Origin: Tetragenococcus koreensis
GTDB taxonomy: Bacteria > Bacillota > Bacilli > Lactobacillales > Enterococcaceae
Assembly (NCBI RefSeq): GCF_003795145.1
Contig: NZ_CP027786.1
Span: 62,001-126,000, forward strand
Reading direction: 5' to 3'
DNA length: 64,000 nucleotides
Positions 8,666 through 17,896 of this stretch are shown piece after piece. The position numbers and the translations under genes were made by a program. The notes below the pieces were generated by a model. The model was not told the origin of the DNA, searched no databases, and saw only the letters and a program-made list of their open reading frames with translations. Within the stretch, counting starts at the first letter, position 1. Every line of letters starts with the position of its first letter.

Positions 8666-10012
8666 ATGGAATATTTAACAGTTAGTGCACTTACTAAATA
8701 TTTAAAAAGAAAATTTGACGTCGATCCATATTTAGAGAAAGTTTTTCTAACAGGTGAGATCTCCAATTTCCGTCTACGCCCTAATCACCAGTACTTTAAT
8801 ATAAAAGATGATAAAGCTAAGATTTCGGCAGTGATGTTTAAAAATGCTTTTCGTAAATTAGACTTTCAACCTGAAGAAGGAATGAAAGTGATGGTTGTAG
8901 GACGTATTTCAATTTATGAAACTACGGGAAACTATCAAATTTATATCGATCAGATGCAGCCCGATGGTATCGGTGCCTTATATCAGGCTTATGAGCAGTT
9001 GAAAAAAAAGTTGGATGCTGAGGGTTTATTTCATTTACCTAAAAAGTCATTACCTAAATTCCCTAAAAGGATTGCTGTTTTGACTAGCCCTAGCGGTGCG
9101 GTCATTCGAGATATTATCACTACGACTAAAAGAAGGTATCCCATCGTTCAAATTGTTTTATTTCCAACTGTCGTACAGGGTGAAAAAGCAGCAGATGACG
9201 TTGTTAAAAATATTAAACGAGCACAAGAAAAAGGCGACTTTGACACGATGATCATCGGTCGTGGCGGAGGTTCAATCGAAGATTTGTGGCCATTTAATGA
9301 GGAACGGGTGGCTAGAGCTATTGCTTCTTGCGATATCCCAGTTATCTCTTCTGTCGGACATGAAACAGATACGACCATTGCTGATTTAGTGGCTGATGTG
9401 CGTGCTGCAACACCAACGGCTGCAGCTGAGCTTGCAGTGCCTGTACTCACCGAAGAAATTTTACGAATTGAAGAAAAACAAGCCCGCTTACAACAAGCTT
9501 ACATTCGGCAAATTCAACGTAAGCAAGAACGATTTCAACGGGTACAAAATTCGTACATCTTTCGTCAACCGGAACGTTTGTATGAAGCTCAATCGATTAA
9601 ATTGGACCAGCTTAATCAGCGCATGAACCAAACGTTACAGCGTTTAGTTTACGAAAAAGAAAAAGGATATACTCAAGTAGACTATCGTTTTCGTCAGTCA
9701 GCGCCTATTGCCAAGATAAAAGAGACCAGGCAAGAAGTAGACTACTTACAAGAACGTTTAAAAAATCAGATTCAGCAAGTCGTGACCAAAAAGCAACAGT
9801 CTTTTGAACAAACGGTACAGGCTTTAGACTTATTAAGTCCTTTAAAAATTATGGCAAGGGGATATAGTTATACGACTAAAGAGGAAAAAGTAGTGAAATC
9901 TGTTCATGATTTAGCGGAAAATGATACATTAAAAGTGCACTACAAAGACGGACAAGTACAAACGAAAGTAATTGGGATTGAGGAGGATGAAGATGGCCGA
10001 GGCAACATTTGA
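8666..10012 (+). CDS. xseA: Exodeoxyribonuclease VII large subunit
   Basis: 448 residues. An N-terminal OB fold ([21 protein letters not shown], in the first 35 residues) precedes the catalytic core with [16 protein letters not shown] and the [16 protein letters not shown] motif. [17 protein letters not shown] follows (about 230-246). The long C-terminal half is coiled coil. With XseB it degrades single-stranded DNA from both ends. It overlaps xseB by 20 bases. Confidence 0.96.
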   Translation: MEYLTVSALTKYLKRKFDVDPYLEKVFLTGEISNFRLRPNHQYFNIKDDKAKISAVMFKNAFRKLDFQPEEGMKVMVVGRISIYETTGNYQIYIDQMQPDGIGALYQAYEQLKKKLDAEGLFHLPKKSLPKFPKRIAVLTSPSGAVIRDIITTTKRRYPIVQIVLFPTVVQGEKAADDVVKNIKRAQEKGDFDTMIIGRGGGSIEDLWPFNEERVARAIASCDIPVISSVGHETDTTIADLVADVRAATPTAAAELAVPVLTEEILRIEEKQARLQQAYIRQIQRKQERFQRVQNSYIFRQPERLYEAQSIKLDQLNQRMNQTLQRLVYEKEKGYTQVDYRFRQSAPIAKIKETRQEVDYLQERLKNQIQQVVTKKQQSFEQTVQALDLLSPLKIMARGYSYTTKEEKVVKSVHDLAENDTLKVHYKDGQVQTKVIGIEEDEDGRGNI

Positions 10013-10214
10013 AGAATCATTAGAAGAATTGGAAAAAATTGTGACTCGTTTAGAACAAGGCGATGTTCCTTTGGAAGAAGCGCTGGATGCTTTTCAAAAA
10101 GGGATGACATTGAGTAAGCAATGTAAAGAAACCTTATCTAAAGCGGAAAAAACATTAACCAAAATGATGACAGAAGACGAAGAAGAAGTTCCATTTGAAG
10201 AGGAAGAACAATGA
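9993..10214 (+). CDS. xseB: Exodeoxyribonuclease VII small subunit
   Basis: 73 residues. The family pattern [26 protein letters not shown] (in two helices) is evident. It assembles along the XseA coiled coil. The start at ATG 9993 follows AGGAGG (9981-9986); upstream in-frame codons would sit before that site. The tail is acidic. It overlaps xseA upstream and ispA downstream (4 bases). Confidence 0.94.
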   Translation: MAEATFEESLEELEKIVTRLEQGDVPLEEALDAFQKGMTLSKQCKETLSKAEKTLTKMMTEDEEEVPFEEEEQ

Positions 10215-11107
10215 GTGGTCTACAGATATGGCAAAAAAATGAACTGCCTAAAGTTGAAAGCCAGATAGAAGGGTTTATTCATACACATACTGCTAATGAA
10301 CAATTAAAAGAAAGTATGCTGTATTCAATTAATGCGGGCGGTAAACGGATTCGTCCTTTATTAGTATTAGCTACAGTAGAGGCTTTTGGACAAACAGCTA
10401 CTCAGCAGACGTATCAAATTGCTGCAGCATTAGAAATGGTTCATACGTATTCGCTTATTCATGACGATTTGCCAGCGATGGACAATGACGATTTACGTCG
10501 TGGTAAAGCGACCAATCATATTGTTTTTGGCGATGCTTTAGCTATCTTGGCTGGGGACGCGCTACTAACGGGAGCTTTTGAATTAGTTGCTGAAACAGAG
10601 TTAGCAGCTGATAAAAAGAACCAATTGCTGCAGTTACTGGCAAAGTCAGCTGGAGCTAATGGTATGGTTGCCGGGCAAGTTTATGATATTCAAAGCGAAC
10701 AAAAAAGTTTAACTTTTACTGAATTAGCAGCTTTACATCAAAAAAAGACAGGCGCCTTGATTCGTTTTGCTGTCGTTAGCGGTGGGGTTCTAACGGACCA
10801 AGATGAACAAGTTTTAAGCAAGCTGGATGACTTTGCAACTCATTTAGGATTGGCTTTTCAAATCAGGGACGACTTACTTGATGAGTTAGCAACGACCGAA
10901 CAAATGGGCAAAAAAACCAAAAAAGACGATGCTGCCGGGAAAAATACATATCCAGTATTATTGGGGATGGAAAAAGCAAAGTCAGCTCTTTGCGCAGAAT
11001 TAACCCAAGCACGTAATATACTTAAAAGTTTATCTTTTAACGATTTTAACCCTACCTTATTACTAGAGATGATTAAGTTATTTGAATTGGAAAGAGGCAA
11101 TCAATGA
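10211..11107 (+). CDS. ispA: Farnesyl/geranyl diphosphate synthase
   Basis: 298-residue polyprenyl synthetase that condenses IPP with DMAPP/GPP to supply precursors for undecaprenyl phosphate and quinones. GGKRIRP is near residue 45. The first aspartate-rich motif is [10 protein letters not shown] and the second is QIRDDLLDE, preceded by the KTGALIR segment. In Bacillus the dxs gene follows ispA; here tlyA follows with a 4-base overlap. This fits a mevalonate-pathway organism. Confidence 0.95.
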   Translation: MSGLQIWQKNELPKVESQIEGFIHTHTANEQLKESMLYSINAGGKRIRPLLVLATVEAFGQTATQQTYQIAAALEMVHTYSLIHDDLPAMDNDDLRRGKATNHIVFGDALAILAGDALLTGAFELVAETELAADKKNQLLQLLAKSAGANGMVAGQVYDIQSEQKSLTFTELAALHQKKTGALIRFAVVSGGVLTDQDEQVLSKLDDFATHLGLAFQIRDDLLDELATTEQMGKKTKKDDAAGKNTYPVLLGMEKAKSALCAELTQARNILKSLSFNDFNPTLLLEMIKLFELERGNQ

Positions 11108-11919
11108 AAAAAGAACGTGTGGATATTTTGGCTTTTCAGCAGGGGCTTTTTACCACTAGAGAACAAGCCAAAAGGGGGATTATGGCCGGAACTGTCTATA
11201 CGCAAAAGAACCAACGTTTGGATAAACCGGGTGAAAAGATTCCACAAGATACGATACTTAAAATTATTGGGGCGCAATTACCTTATGTTTCTCGTGGCGG
11301 TTTAAAATTAGAAAGAGCGTTAATGGTGTTTGATTTTCAAGTGAAAGATAAAATTTTATTAGATATTGGTGCTTCTACTGGTGGATTTACCGATTGTGCA
11401 TTGCAAAATGGGGCACTGTTAAGTTATGCGCTTGATGTGGGTTACAATCAATTAGCCTGGAAAATTAGACAAGACCCACGGGTAATCGTTATGGAAAGAA
11501 CCAATTTTCGTTATTGTAAGCCAGCCGATTTTACCCAAGGGAAACCGGAAGTGGCAACTATTGATGTGTCGTTTATTTCTTTGAAAAAAATCCTACCTAC
11601 ATTACATCCGATACTTACAGATCAGGGCGAAGTGATGGCATTAATTAAACCCCAATTTGAAGCAGGAAAAGAATCTGTCGGCAAAAAAGGAATTATTCAC
11701 GATCCTGCGATTCATCAAGCGGTGCTAGAAGATATTTCAGCCTTTGCTTTACAGGAAAATTATGATTTGCAGGCGCTAAATTATTCGCCTGTCACTGGTG
11801 GACATGGCAATATAGAATTTATTGCTCATTTAAAAAAATCGGAGCAACTAGGAATGAACCGATCAGATATAAAAATTGAACAATTAGTAGCTAAAGCGCA
11901 TGAAAAATTAGACAAGTAA
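11104..11919 (+). CDS. tlyA: TlyA family rRNA methyltransferase (YqxC)
   Basis: 271 residues. An N-terminal S4 RNA-binding domain (residues 1-60, RVDILAFQQGLF and SRGGLKLERAL) is followed by an FtsJ-like SAM methyltransferase fold with LDIGASTGGFTDCAL and DVSFISLKKILP. TlyA proteins 2'-O-methylate rRNA; some also act as haemolysins, which cannot be told from sequence. The gene overlaps ispA by 4 bases. A terminator follows, so argR has separate transcription. Confidence 0.9.
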   Translation: MKKERVDILAFQQGLFTTREQAKRGIMAGTVYTQKNQRLDKPGEKIPQDTILKIIGAQLPYVSRGGLKLERALMVFDFQVKDKILLDIGASTGGFTDCALQNGALLSYALDVGYNQLAWKIRQDPRVIVMERTNFRYCKPADFTQGKPEVATIDVSFISLKKILPTLHPILTDQGEVMALIKPQFEAGKESVGKKGIIHDPAIHQAVLEDISAFALQENYDLQALNYSPVTGGHGNIEFIAHLKKSEQLGMNRSDIKIEQLVAKAHEKLDK

Positions 11920-11955
11920 AGAAAGAAACGTTCTTTTACGTTTCTTTCTTTTTTA
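11918..11955 (+). terminator. Terminator after tlyA
   Basis: AAAGAAAGAAACG (11918-11930) pairs with CGTTTCTTTCTTT (11939-11951), then a T-run. Confidence 0.88.
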
Positions 11956-12070
11956 TGTTGTGTATCTCTGCCTTTTCTTATTGTACAAAATAAGCTATGA
12001 TGAATACGATTTAGGTAAAATAATAAGAGAAATATTCTCGAAAAATAAATATTTTTACATGGAGGTTAGC

Positions 12071-12523
12071 ATGAAAAAAGAAGAACGACATCAGATAATT
12101 ATTCAATTATTAGAAGAAGTTGATATTCAAAAACAAGAAGAATTGGTTGCAGCTTTGCAAGCACGAAATGTTGAAGTCACACAAGCCACTGTATCAAGGG
12201 ACATTAAAGAATTAAAATTGATTAAAGTTCCAGCGGCAGGTGGTGGTTATCGTTATAGTATTCCTGTAGAATCAGATGAAGATATGAACGAAAAATTAAA
12301 TAAATTATTAAAAAATGCTTTTGTAACAATGGATCAAATGGATAAGTTTGTCATTTTAAAAACCTTACCCGGCAATGCTTCAGCAATTGCAAATTTGATC
12401 GATAAACGTTTCGATGAAGAACTGTTTGCTATTTTAAATGATGATGATAATATTTTGATGATTGCAAAGACGACGCAAGCAAAAGAACGTTTATTTCAAG
12501 AATTGCAAAAGTATACTCAATAA
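12071..12523 (+). CDS. argR: ArgR/AhrC family transcriptional regulator
   Basis: 150 residues. The N-terminal winged helix has VTQATVSRDIKELKLIKV (about 38-55), the ArgR DNA-binding signature. The C-terminal oligomerisation domain reads PGNASAIANLID...LFAILNDDDNILMI. In arginine-sensing ArgR this last part is normally G-T-(I/V)-A-G-D-D-T; here it is A-I-L-N-D-D-D-N, so effector binding may differ. I start at ATG 12071 directly after GGAGGTTAGC; the frame is open 37 codons further upstream but without a ribosome-binding site. Position between tlyA and recN is the conserved ahrC locus. Confidence 0.9.
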   Translation: MKKEERHQIIIQLLEEVDIQKQEELVAALQARNVEVTQATVSRDIKELKLIKVPAAGGGYRYSIPVESDEDMNEKLNKLLKNAFVTMDQMDKFVILKTLPGNASAIANLIDKRFDEELFAILNDDDNILMIAKTTQAKERLFQELQKYTQ

Positions 12524-12537
12524 AAGGAGAGCTTCAT

Positions 12538-14220
12538 ATGTTATTAGAGTTGTCCATTGAAAATTTTGCGATTATAGAAAGCCTCCATTTAACCTTTCAT
12601 AAAGGCATGACGGCTTTAACGGGAGAAACAGGTGCAGGTAAATCAATTATTATTGATGCAATGGGTTTGCTTGCAGGCGGTAGAGGTTCAACAGATTATA
12701 TACGCCAGGGGAAAACCAAATGTGTATTAGAAGGGTTATTTGAATTGCCTAAGCAGACGTCTTTTAAAGCCTTACTTGATGAACTAGGTATTGATCAACA
12801 AGACGAATTGTTAATTATTCAACGAGATATAACAAATTCTGGTAAAAGTATTTGTCGCGTTAATGGGAGAATTGTCACGCTAGGAAATTTAAAACGGATT
12901 GGCGCGTACCTGGTGGATATCCAAGGTCAAAATGAACACCAAGACCTTTTGCAGACGGAAAAGCATTTGCAATTAGTTGATAGTTTCGGTTCGCCAACTT
13001 TTAAGAACCAGTTAGCAGAATTTAAGGAACAGTATGATGAATTTCGTGAATTGGAGAGAAAAGTTCGAACCATTCAGGAAAATGAGCAATCTTATATTCA
13101 ACGGATTGATATGCTGAATTTCCAGAAAAAAGAAATTGAAGAAGCAGATTTACAAATAGACGAAGAAGAAAAGTTAGTTGAAGAACGAGATAAATTAACA
13201 AATTTCCAAAAAATTGTAGATGCTTTTGCCAAAAGTCACGAAGTCTTAGCCGCAGAAACTGGAAATAGTCTAGATGGAATTGGCATTGCTGCACAAGAAC
13301 TACAAGAAGTGGCGCACTTAGATAAAGAATATGAACAAATTAATGAAAGTGTACAGAATGCTTATTATTTATTACAAGACGCTGCTGGTGAGATTTCTAG
13401 TATACTCGACCAATTGGAACTAGACGAGGGGCGTTTGGAAGAAGTAAATGCGCGCTTGGAAGTTATTCGTCAGTTAAAGCGAAAGTATGGAGAATCAGTC
13501 GCTTCAGTTTTAACTTACTATGAAAAAATTTCAATGGAATTAGCTCAAGCAGATGATACCGGCAACCGTTTAGAAGAAATGCAGCAAAATTTGGATAAAA
13601 AGAATAATGAAATTTGGAAAATGGCTGAGAGTCTGCATTCTCAGCGCAAGCAAATTGCACGTCAACTAGAAAAGGATATCTTACAAGAGCTGGCGGATTT
13701 ATACCTTGAAAACACTCAGTTTGAAGTACGATTTTCTGAGGAAAAGAAAGTATTACACAGAAGTGGCTTTGATCAAGTAGAATTTTATATAACGACCAAT
13801 CCAGGGGAGCCTCTAAAACCACTAGCTAAGGTTGCATCAGGAGGAGAATTATCACGGATTCTGTTAGCTTTAAAATCGATCTTTTCTAAAGCGCAAGAGA
13901 AAACAAGCATTGTTTTTGATGAGGTAGATACGGGCGTTAGCGGACGAGTGGCGCAAGCAATTGCAGAAAAAATCAGCAGAATTGCTTATGAGTCCCAAGT
14001 ACTTTGTATTACTCATTTACCTCAAGTTGCAGCTGCTGGCGATTATCAGTATTTGATCAGTAAAGAGGTTCAAAAAGGTAGAACCAAAACGATAGTAAAA
14101 GAAATTGATATTCCTAAGCGAATTCAAGAGATTGCTCGGATGCTTTCTGGAGCAGAAATTACTGAATTGACGATGGAAAACGCGAAAGAAATGCTGACTC
14201 AAGCAGGAAAAATTGCATAA
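12538..14220 (+). CDS. recN: DNA repair protein RecN
   Basis: 560-residue SMC-like ATPase acting early in double-strand break repair. Walker A is GETGAGKS (residues 29-36). ABC signature region KVASGGELSRILLALK, then Walker B IVFDEVDTGVSG, then ITHLPQVAAAGD near the C-terminus. Two coiled-coil arms lie between. It is 14 bases after argR with AAAGGAGAG before the ATG. A bidirectional terminator follows. Confidence 0.96.
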   Translation: MLLELSIENFAIIESLHLTFHKGMTALTGETGAGKSIIIDAMGLLAGGRGSTDYIRQGKTKCVLEGLFELPKQTSFKALLDELGIDQQDELLIIQRDITNSGKSICRVNGRIVTLGNLKRIGAYLVDIQGQNEHQDLLQTEKHLQLVDSFGSPTFKNQLAEFKEQYDEFRELERKVRTIQENEQSYIQRIDMLNFQKKEIEEADLQIDEEEKLVEERDKLTNFQKIVDAFAKSHEVLAAETGNSLDGIGIAAQELQEVAHLDKEYEQINESVQNAYYLLQDAAGEISSILDQLELDEGRLEEVNARLEVIRQLKRKYGESVASVLTYYEKISMELAQADDTGNRLEEMQQNLDKKNNEIWKMAESLHSQRKQIARQLEKDILQELADLYLENTQFEVRFSEEKKVLHRSGFDQVEFYITTNPGEPLKPLAKVASGGELSRILLALKSIFSKAQEKTSIVFDEVDTGVSGRVAQAIAEKISRIAYESQVLCITHLPQVAAAGDYQYLISKEVQKGRTKTIVKEIDIPKRIQEIARMLSGAEITELTMENAKEMLTQAGKIA

Positions 14221-14256
14221 AAAAACAGCTTCTATTAATAGAAGCTGTTTTATCAG
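14221..14256. terminator. Bidirectional terminator between recN and the DUF4044 gene
   Basis: AAAACAGCTTCTAT pairs with ATAGAAGCTGTTTT around a short loop. T-tracts lie on both strands, serving the convergent genes. Confidence 0.85.
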
Positions 14257-14258
14257 AT

Positions 14259-14375
14259 TTAAACGATTGCTGCTACAGCACTCAATACGATAGTGCCGAT
14301 TGTCGCAATTAGCATAATCCATATGACGACTTTCGTAATTTTTGAAAAAGTGCTTGTTGGCTTTTTGTCTCGCAT
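14259..14375 (-). CDS. DUF4044-type single-span membrane peptide (38 aa)
   Basis: Read on the minus strand, ATG (14375-14373) opens 38 codons: a polar start MRDKKPTSTFSKITK, then a hydrophobic helix (VVIWIMLIATIGTIVLSAV), then TAA. The STF.KIT..V.W.MLIATIG pattern matches the DUF4044 family of tiny Firmicute membrane proteins of unknown function. AAAAGGATG provides a ribosome-binding site about 8 bases upstream. A longer overlapping minus-strand frame (14017-14385) is mostly antisense to recN and is not a gene. It lies upstream of, and codirectional with, corA only in strand; it is downstream of corA and convergent to recN. Confidence 0.82.
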   Translation of the reverse strand: MRDKKPTSTFSKITKVVIWIMLIATIGTIVLSAVAAIV

Positions 14376-14452
14376 GGTTATTCATCCTTTTAATAGTTTA
14401 ATGCCAGTTTACAACCAAAATTAGTAGAAAACAAGAAAAGAACTTAGGAAAG

Positions 14453-15409
14453 CTATAAAAGGTTCTTTTTCTTTAAAATTTTAATTGTAAACCAGCTGAT
14501 AATGACCGTGACTAGCATGATAATCCAAAAAGCATTGGGCCATTCAGCGATAGGTAACCTGACGTTCATTCCATAGATTCCACCGATAATGGTTGGGATG
14601 GTTAAAACGATCGTTACCGAAGTTAATATTTTCATTACATTATTTAAATTATTTGAAACCACTGATGAAAAAGTATCATTCATGTGAGTTGCAAATTTTA
14701 GGTGAATATTTGCTGAAGTCAATGCTTGTTGTGTTTCCACAAGAATATCATGTAAATGATTTTTAAATGCATGATTTTGTTGAAACAATTCTGTGTTAGC
14801 TAAGACAGTTAAAGTTTTTAAATTAGCTGAGGTGGCTTCATCAAAGAAAACTAAACTTTTTTGGATATCCATGATCTGGTATAATTGTTCGTTTTGGGTA
14901 GAAACTTTAATCTGTTTTTCTAGACTGTCTAAATGATCTTTCGTTTGTTCTAAACAATCGTTAAAAGAAAGAGCAACTTGCCATAGAACTTCTAGCAGGA
15001 TATTCATTTCAGGAACATTATCGTTCGGCTTGAAATGGTGATTTTTGAGCGTTTTTAAAAATGATGGCGAATAATTGGTTACTGTAATAACCCTATTTTC
15101 AGGAGTTACGATCAAAGATAAAGGATAAGTTTCATATTGTTGAAACCCTGAAGGGCTCTTGATTTCATAAGGATACTGCAAGAGCAAAAGGGCTGCTTTT
15201 TTCATTGTTTGCTGATTTAATCCTTCGCTGCGTGAGTTTTCCTCGTCATCTAAAACTGCTGTCAGGTAATCTTTGGGCAATTTATAGTCTTTAATCAAGG
15301 TGTTGATTTCTTGTGAGGTTGGTTTTTCAACATGCAGCCACAAAGTTTCTTGATCGATTGTATCTTGTTTGGCTAAGTAATTATTATCGATCGTATAATA
15401 ATAAATCAT
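14453..15409 (-). CDS. corA: CorA family magnesium/divalent cation transporter
   Basis: 318 residues. A large cytosolic N-terminal domain is followed by two C-terminal membrane helices. The signature YGMN (GMN at 280-282) closes the first helix, and the short loop and second helix end in a basic KILKKKNLL tail. CorA pentamers import Mg2+ (some members Co2+, Ni2+ or Zn2+). GGAGGGAG precedes the ATG on the minus strand. It is divergent from the DUF3397 gene. Confidence 0.92.
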   Translation of the reverse strand: MIYYYTIDNNYLAKQDTIDQETLWLHVEKPTSQEINTLIKDYKLPKDYLTAVLDDEENSRSEGLNQQTMKKAALLLLQYPYEIKSPSGFQQYETYPLSLIVTPENRVITVTNYSPSFLKTLKNHHFKPNDNVPEMNILLEVLWQVALSFNDCLEQTKDHLDSLEKQIKVSTQNEQLYQIMDIQKSLVFFDEATSANLKTLTVLANTELFQQNHAFKNHLHDILVETQQALTSANIHLKFATHMNDTFSSVVSNNLNNVMKILTSVTIVLTIPTIIGGIYGMNVRLPIAEWPNAFWIIMLVTVIISWFTIKILKKKNLL

Positions 15410-15541
15410 GAACTCCCTCCTTTATTATGCCTTGCATGTAATCGAAAGCTTTATTATATCTATTTTAACAGAAAAATTTAAAACAATGAAATAACTACTT
15501 GAAAAGTTGGAATCTATTTATTTATTAGAAAGGATCGCATT

Positions 15542-15910
15542 ATGTCTACATTTTCACCGATTTATTTATTTTGGTATTTTTTTCCTGCAATTGTTTTGTT
15601 TGCAGCTAAGCTAGTTGTCTCTGTCTTCTCGTTAAATAAGCGTTTCCGTATAAAGGCATCGGATTTAACTGTGCCATTTTTACTCTTTGGCATTCATCAG
15701 CTTTCAAACGTTAGCTTTCAATTTTCTATTTTCCCCTATTTTTTGATTACCCTTTTGCTATTAGGAATTGCTTTAGCTATTTTACAAGCTTATTTTTTTG
15801 AAGAAATCATATACCGACGCTTTTTTAAAATGTATTGGCGTTCGGTTTTTTTACTGGCTTTTGTTTTATATATTGTTCTGATTATTTTTAGTATACTTCA
15901 GTTCTTTTAA
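15542..15910 (+). CDS. DUF3397 membrane protein
   Basis: 122 residues with about four hydrophobic segments. A conserved FRIKASDLTVPFLLFGIHQLS block (about 35-55) and EEIIYRRFFKMYWR (about 88-101) match the DUF3397 family, found just upstream of mraZ in many Lactobacillales. Function unknown. AGAAAGGA lies 8 bases before the ATG. The gap to mraZ (173 bases) carries the mraZ control region, so it is probably a separate unit. Confidence 0.83.
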   Translation: MSTFSPIYLFWYFFPAIVLFAAKLVVSVFSLNKRFRIKASDLTVPFLLFGIHQLSNVSFQFSIFPYFLITLLLLGIALAILQAYFFEEIIYRRFFKMYWRSVFLLAFVLYIVLIIFSILQFF

Positions 15911-16009
15911 TTTTTTTAAACAAAAGTCTTTTAAAAGACTTTGAGAAATCTTGTTATACCCGTTATTTTCAATTGGTAAAAAATAGTCAAAAAAGTTATT
16001 TAGCAATTT

Positions 16010-16015
16010 TATACA
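16010..16015 (+). promoter_or_regulatory. Probable -10 box of the mraZ promoter
   Basis: TATACA just upstream of the GTGG repeats, predicting a start near 16022. The -35 (TCAAAA, 15987-15992) is poor. This is inference. Confidence 0.4.
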
Positions 16016-16019
16016 AAAT

Positions 16020-16049
16020 GTGGTAGAAAGTGGGGGATTGTGGTAGACT
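16020..16049 (+). promoter_or_regulatory. MraZ boxes: three GTGG repeats at exact 10-bp spacing
   Basis: GTGGTAGAAA, GTGGGGGATT and GTGGTAGACT follow one another head to tail (GTGG at 16020, 16030 and 16040). A GTGT at 16050 and a GTGG at 16061 may extend the array. MraZ is known to autoregulate the division cluster by binding short G-rich direct repeats at about one helical turn in its own leader, which this array fits. Confidence 0.75.
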
Positions 16050-16083
16050 GTGTTTATCAGGTGGTAAACAGGGGGGATAAAAG

Positions 16084-16515
16084 ATGCTAATGGGTGAATT
16101 CCAACACTCGATAGACACAAAAGGGCGTTTGATTGTCCCGTCCAAACTCCGTGAACAACTAGGTGAAAAATTTGTTGTGACACGTGGTTTAGATGGTTGT
16201 CTATTTGGCTATCCTCAAACTGAATGGGAAAAATTGGAAGAAAAGTTAGACCAAATGCCTCTTGCTAAAAAAGATGCAAGAAGCTTTGTCCGCTTCTTTT
16301 ATTCTGCTGCCACTGAATGTGAAATTGATAAACAAGGTCGAATCAATATCCCGAACACACTGAGAAAACATGCAAGTTTAGAAAAAAATTGTGTGATTAT
16401 TGGCGTTTCAACTCGGATTGAAATTTGGGATGAACAACGTTGGAACGATTTTTCTGAAGAAACAGAAGAAAATTTTGATGATATTGCCGAAACAATGATT
16501 GACTTTGGCTTGTAG
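16084..16515 (+). CDS. mraZ: Transcriptional regulator MraZ
   Basis: 143 residues with two AbrB-like swapped-hairpin repeats: [21 protein letters not shown] at the N-terminus and [15 protein letters not shown] (about 80-94). The DxKGR / DxQGR loops are the DNA-contacting motif. MraZ is a ring-forming repressor of the dcw cluster. A GGGGGGAT ribosome-binding site precedes the ATG. It heads the division operon and is followed by rsmH after 14 bases. Confidence 0.96.
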   Translation: MLMGEFQHSIDTKGRLIVPSKLREQLGEKFVVTRGLDGCLFGYPQTEWEKLEEKLDQMPLAKKDARSFVRFFYSAATECEIDKQGRINIPNTLRKHASLEKNCVIIGVSTRIEIWDEQRWNDFSEETEENFDDIAETMIDFGL

Positions 16516-16529
16516 AAAGAGGAAATTGG

Positions 16530-17483
16530 ATGGTAATGTTTCAACATTTTACAGTGATGAAAAAAGAAACTGTAGACAGTTTGAATATTGACCCTCACGG
16601 TACTTATGTCGATTGTACCTTAGGGGGAGCGGGTCATAGTCAGTATTTATTGGAACAGTTAGCTTCTGATGGCCATTTATATGCTTTTGATCAAGATCAA
16701 AAAGCGATTGATTATGCCAAAGAACGTTTGGCTTCTTATGTAAAAAAAGGACAGGTCACTTTTATAAAACGCAACTTTCGTTTTATAAAAGAAGAACTTG
16801 AAAACTTAAATGTTAATAAAGTTGATGGCATTTTTTATGATTTAGGCGTTTCCTCGCCTCAATTAGATGAAGCCCAACGTGGTTTTAGTTACCATCAAGA
16901 AGCACCATTAGATATGCGGATGGACCAAAATCAAACACTATCTGCTTATGAGGTTGTAAACGAATATGATTATCAGCAATTAGTAAAAATATTTTTTCGT
17001 TATGGTGAAGAACGCTTTTCTAAACAAATTGCACGCAAAATTGAAGCTGCTCGTAAAAATCAGCCAATTGAAACGACAACGCAACTTGTAGATATCATAA
17101 AAGAAGCGATCCCCGCTCCTGCAAGAAGAAAAGGCGGTCATCCAGCAAAAAGGGTATTTCAGGCAATTCGTATTGCCGTTAATGATGAATTAGGCGCTAT
17201 CGAAGATTCGCTAGAACAGGCGATTGAGCTTTTAGCTATAGAAGGACGCATTGCAGTTATCACCTTTCATTCTTTGGAGGATCGCATTGCAAAAAATATA
17301 TTTAAAGAATATAGCCAAGTCAAAGAAATGCCGCCCGGGCTTCCTATAATACCGGATGAATTTCAACCAATTCTTTCATTAGTAACCAGAAAACCAATTC
17401 TTCCAACAGAAGAAGAGATTGAAGAAAATAATCGTTCACGCAGCGCGAAACTACGTGTAGCTAAAAAGTTAAAGGAGGAGTAA
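16530..17483 (+). CDS. rsmH: 16S rRNA m4C1402 methyltransferase RsmH (MraW)
   Basis: 317 residues. SAM-binding motif [10 protein letters not shown] (about 30-39), FDQDQKAI, the segment [15 protein letters not shown], and the C-terminal [16 protein letters not shown] and [12 protein letters not shown] are all diagnostic. It N4-methylates C1402 of 16S rRNA. GAGGAAA precedes ATG 16530; an ATG two codons later (16536) is also possible. Confidence 0.95.
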   Translation: MVMFQHFTVMKKETVDSLNIDPHGTYVDCTLGGAGHSQYLLEQLASDGHLYAFDQDQKAIDYAKERLASYVKKGQVTFIKRNFRFIKEELENLNVNKVDGIFYDLGVSSPQLDEAQRGFSYHQEAPLDMRMDQNQTLSAYEVVNEYDYQQLVKIFFRYGEERFSKQIARKIEAARKNQPIETTTQLVDIIKEAIPAPARRKGGHPAKRVFQAIRIAVNDELGAIEDSLEQAIELLAIEGRIAVITFHSLEDRIAKNIFKEYSQVKEMPPGLPIIPDEFQPILSLVTRKPILPTEEEIEENNRSRSAKLRVAKKLKEE

Positions 17484-17488
17484 AACCA

Positions 17489-17896
17489 ATGGCAGAACTA
17501 AAAGCACAAGATGCTTCTTACGAAATTGAAGATGAAACATTGCAAGAACAGGCACATTTACAGCCATCAGATACTCCTGACCGTCCCGATGTGGTGGTTG
17601 TTCCTTTATCTCCTACACGTAAATTAGAAAAAATTTCGCGTTTAGAAAAAATCCTAGTTGCTGTTTTAATGGCCACTTTAATTGGGTTAGGGTTACTTAC
17701 GATTAGTTTACGCACAACGATCAGTGAAGCTGAACAAGACGTTTCTTCATTACAAGAAAATGTCAGTCAAGGGCAAGCCGAAGTAACGCGTTTGCAACAA
17801 GAAAAAAATGAATTATCAAAAAGTGAACGGATCCAAAAAATTGCTGAAGATAAAGGGCTATCGATTGATAGCGAACATTTAAGGAAAGTGAATTAA
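17489..17896 (+). CDS. ftsL: Cell division protein FtsL
   Basis: 135 residues. It has a cytosolic N-terminus, one membrane helix (about 58-78, ILVAVLMATLIGLGLLTISL) and an extracellular leucine-zipper-like coiled coil (about 85-120). FtsL forms the FtsQLB/DivIB-DivIC complex that activates septal synthesis. AAAGGAGG overlaps the end of rsmH, and the pbp2x gene begins directly at the ftsL stop. Confidence 0.88.
   Translation: MAELKAQDASYEIEDETLQEQAHLQPSDTPDRPDVVVVPLSPTRKLEKISRLEKILVAVLMATLIGLGLLTISLRTTISEAEQDVSSLQENVSQGQAEVTRLQQEKNELSKSERIQKIAEDKGLSIDSEHLRKVN

Noticed and set aside
14017-14385. 122-codon minus-strand frame across the recN end
   Set aside because: Antisense to recN for most of its length; the true small gene is in another frame (14259-14375).
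14435-14470. Hairpin as a terminator for corA
   Set aside because: Pairing AAGAACC / GTTCTT is short and imperfect; left uncalled.
15923-15942. Palindrome AAAGTCTTTTAAAAGACTTT after the DUF3397 gene as a terminator
   Set aside because: No T-run follows on the plus strand, so a terminator call is not supported.
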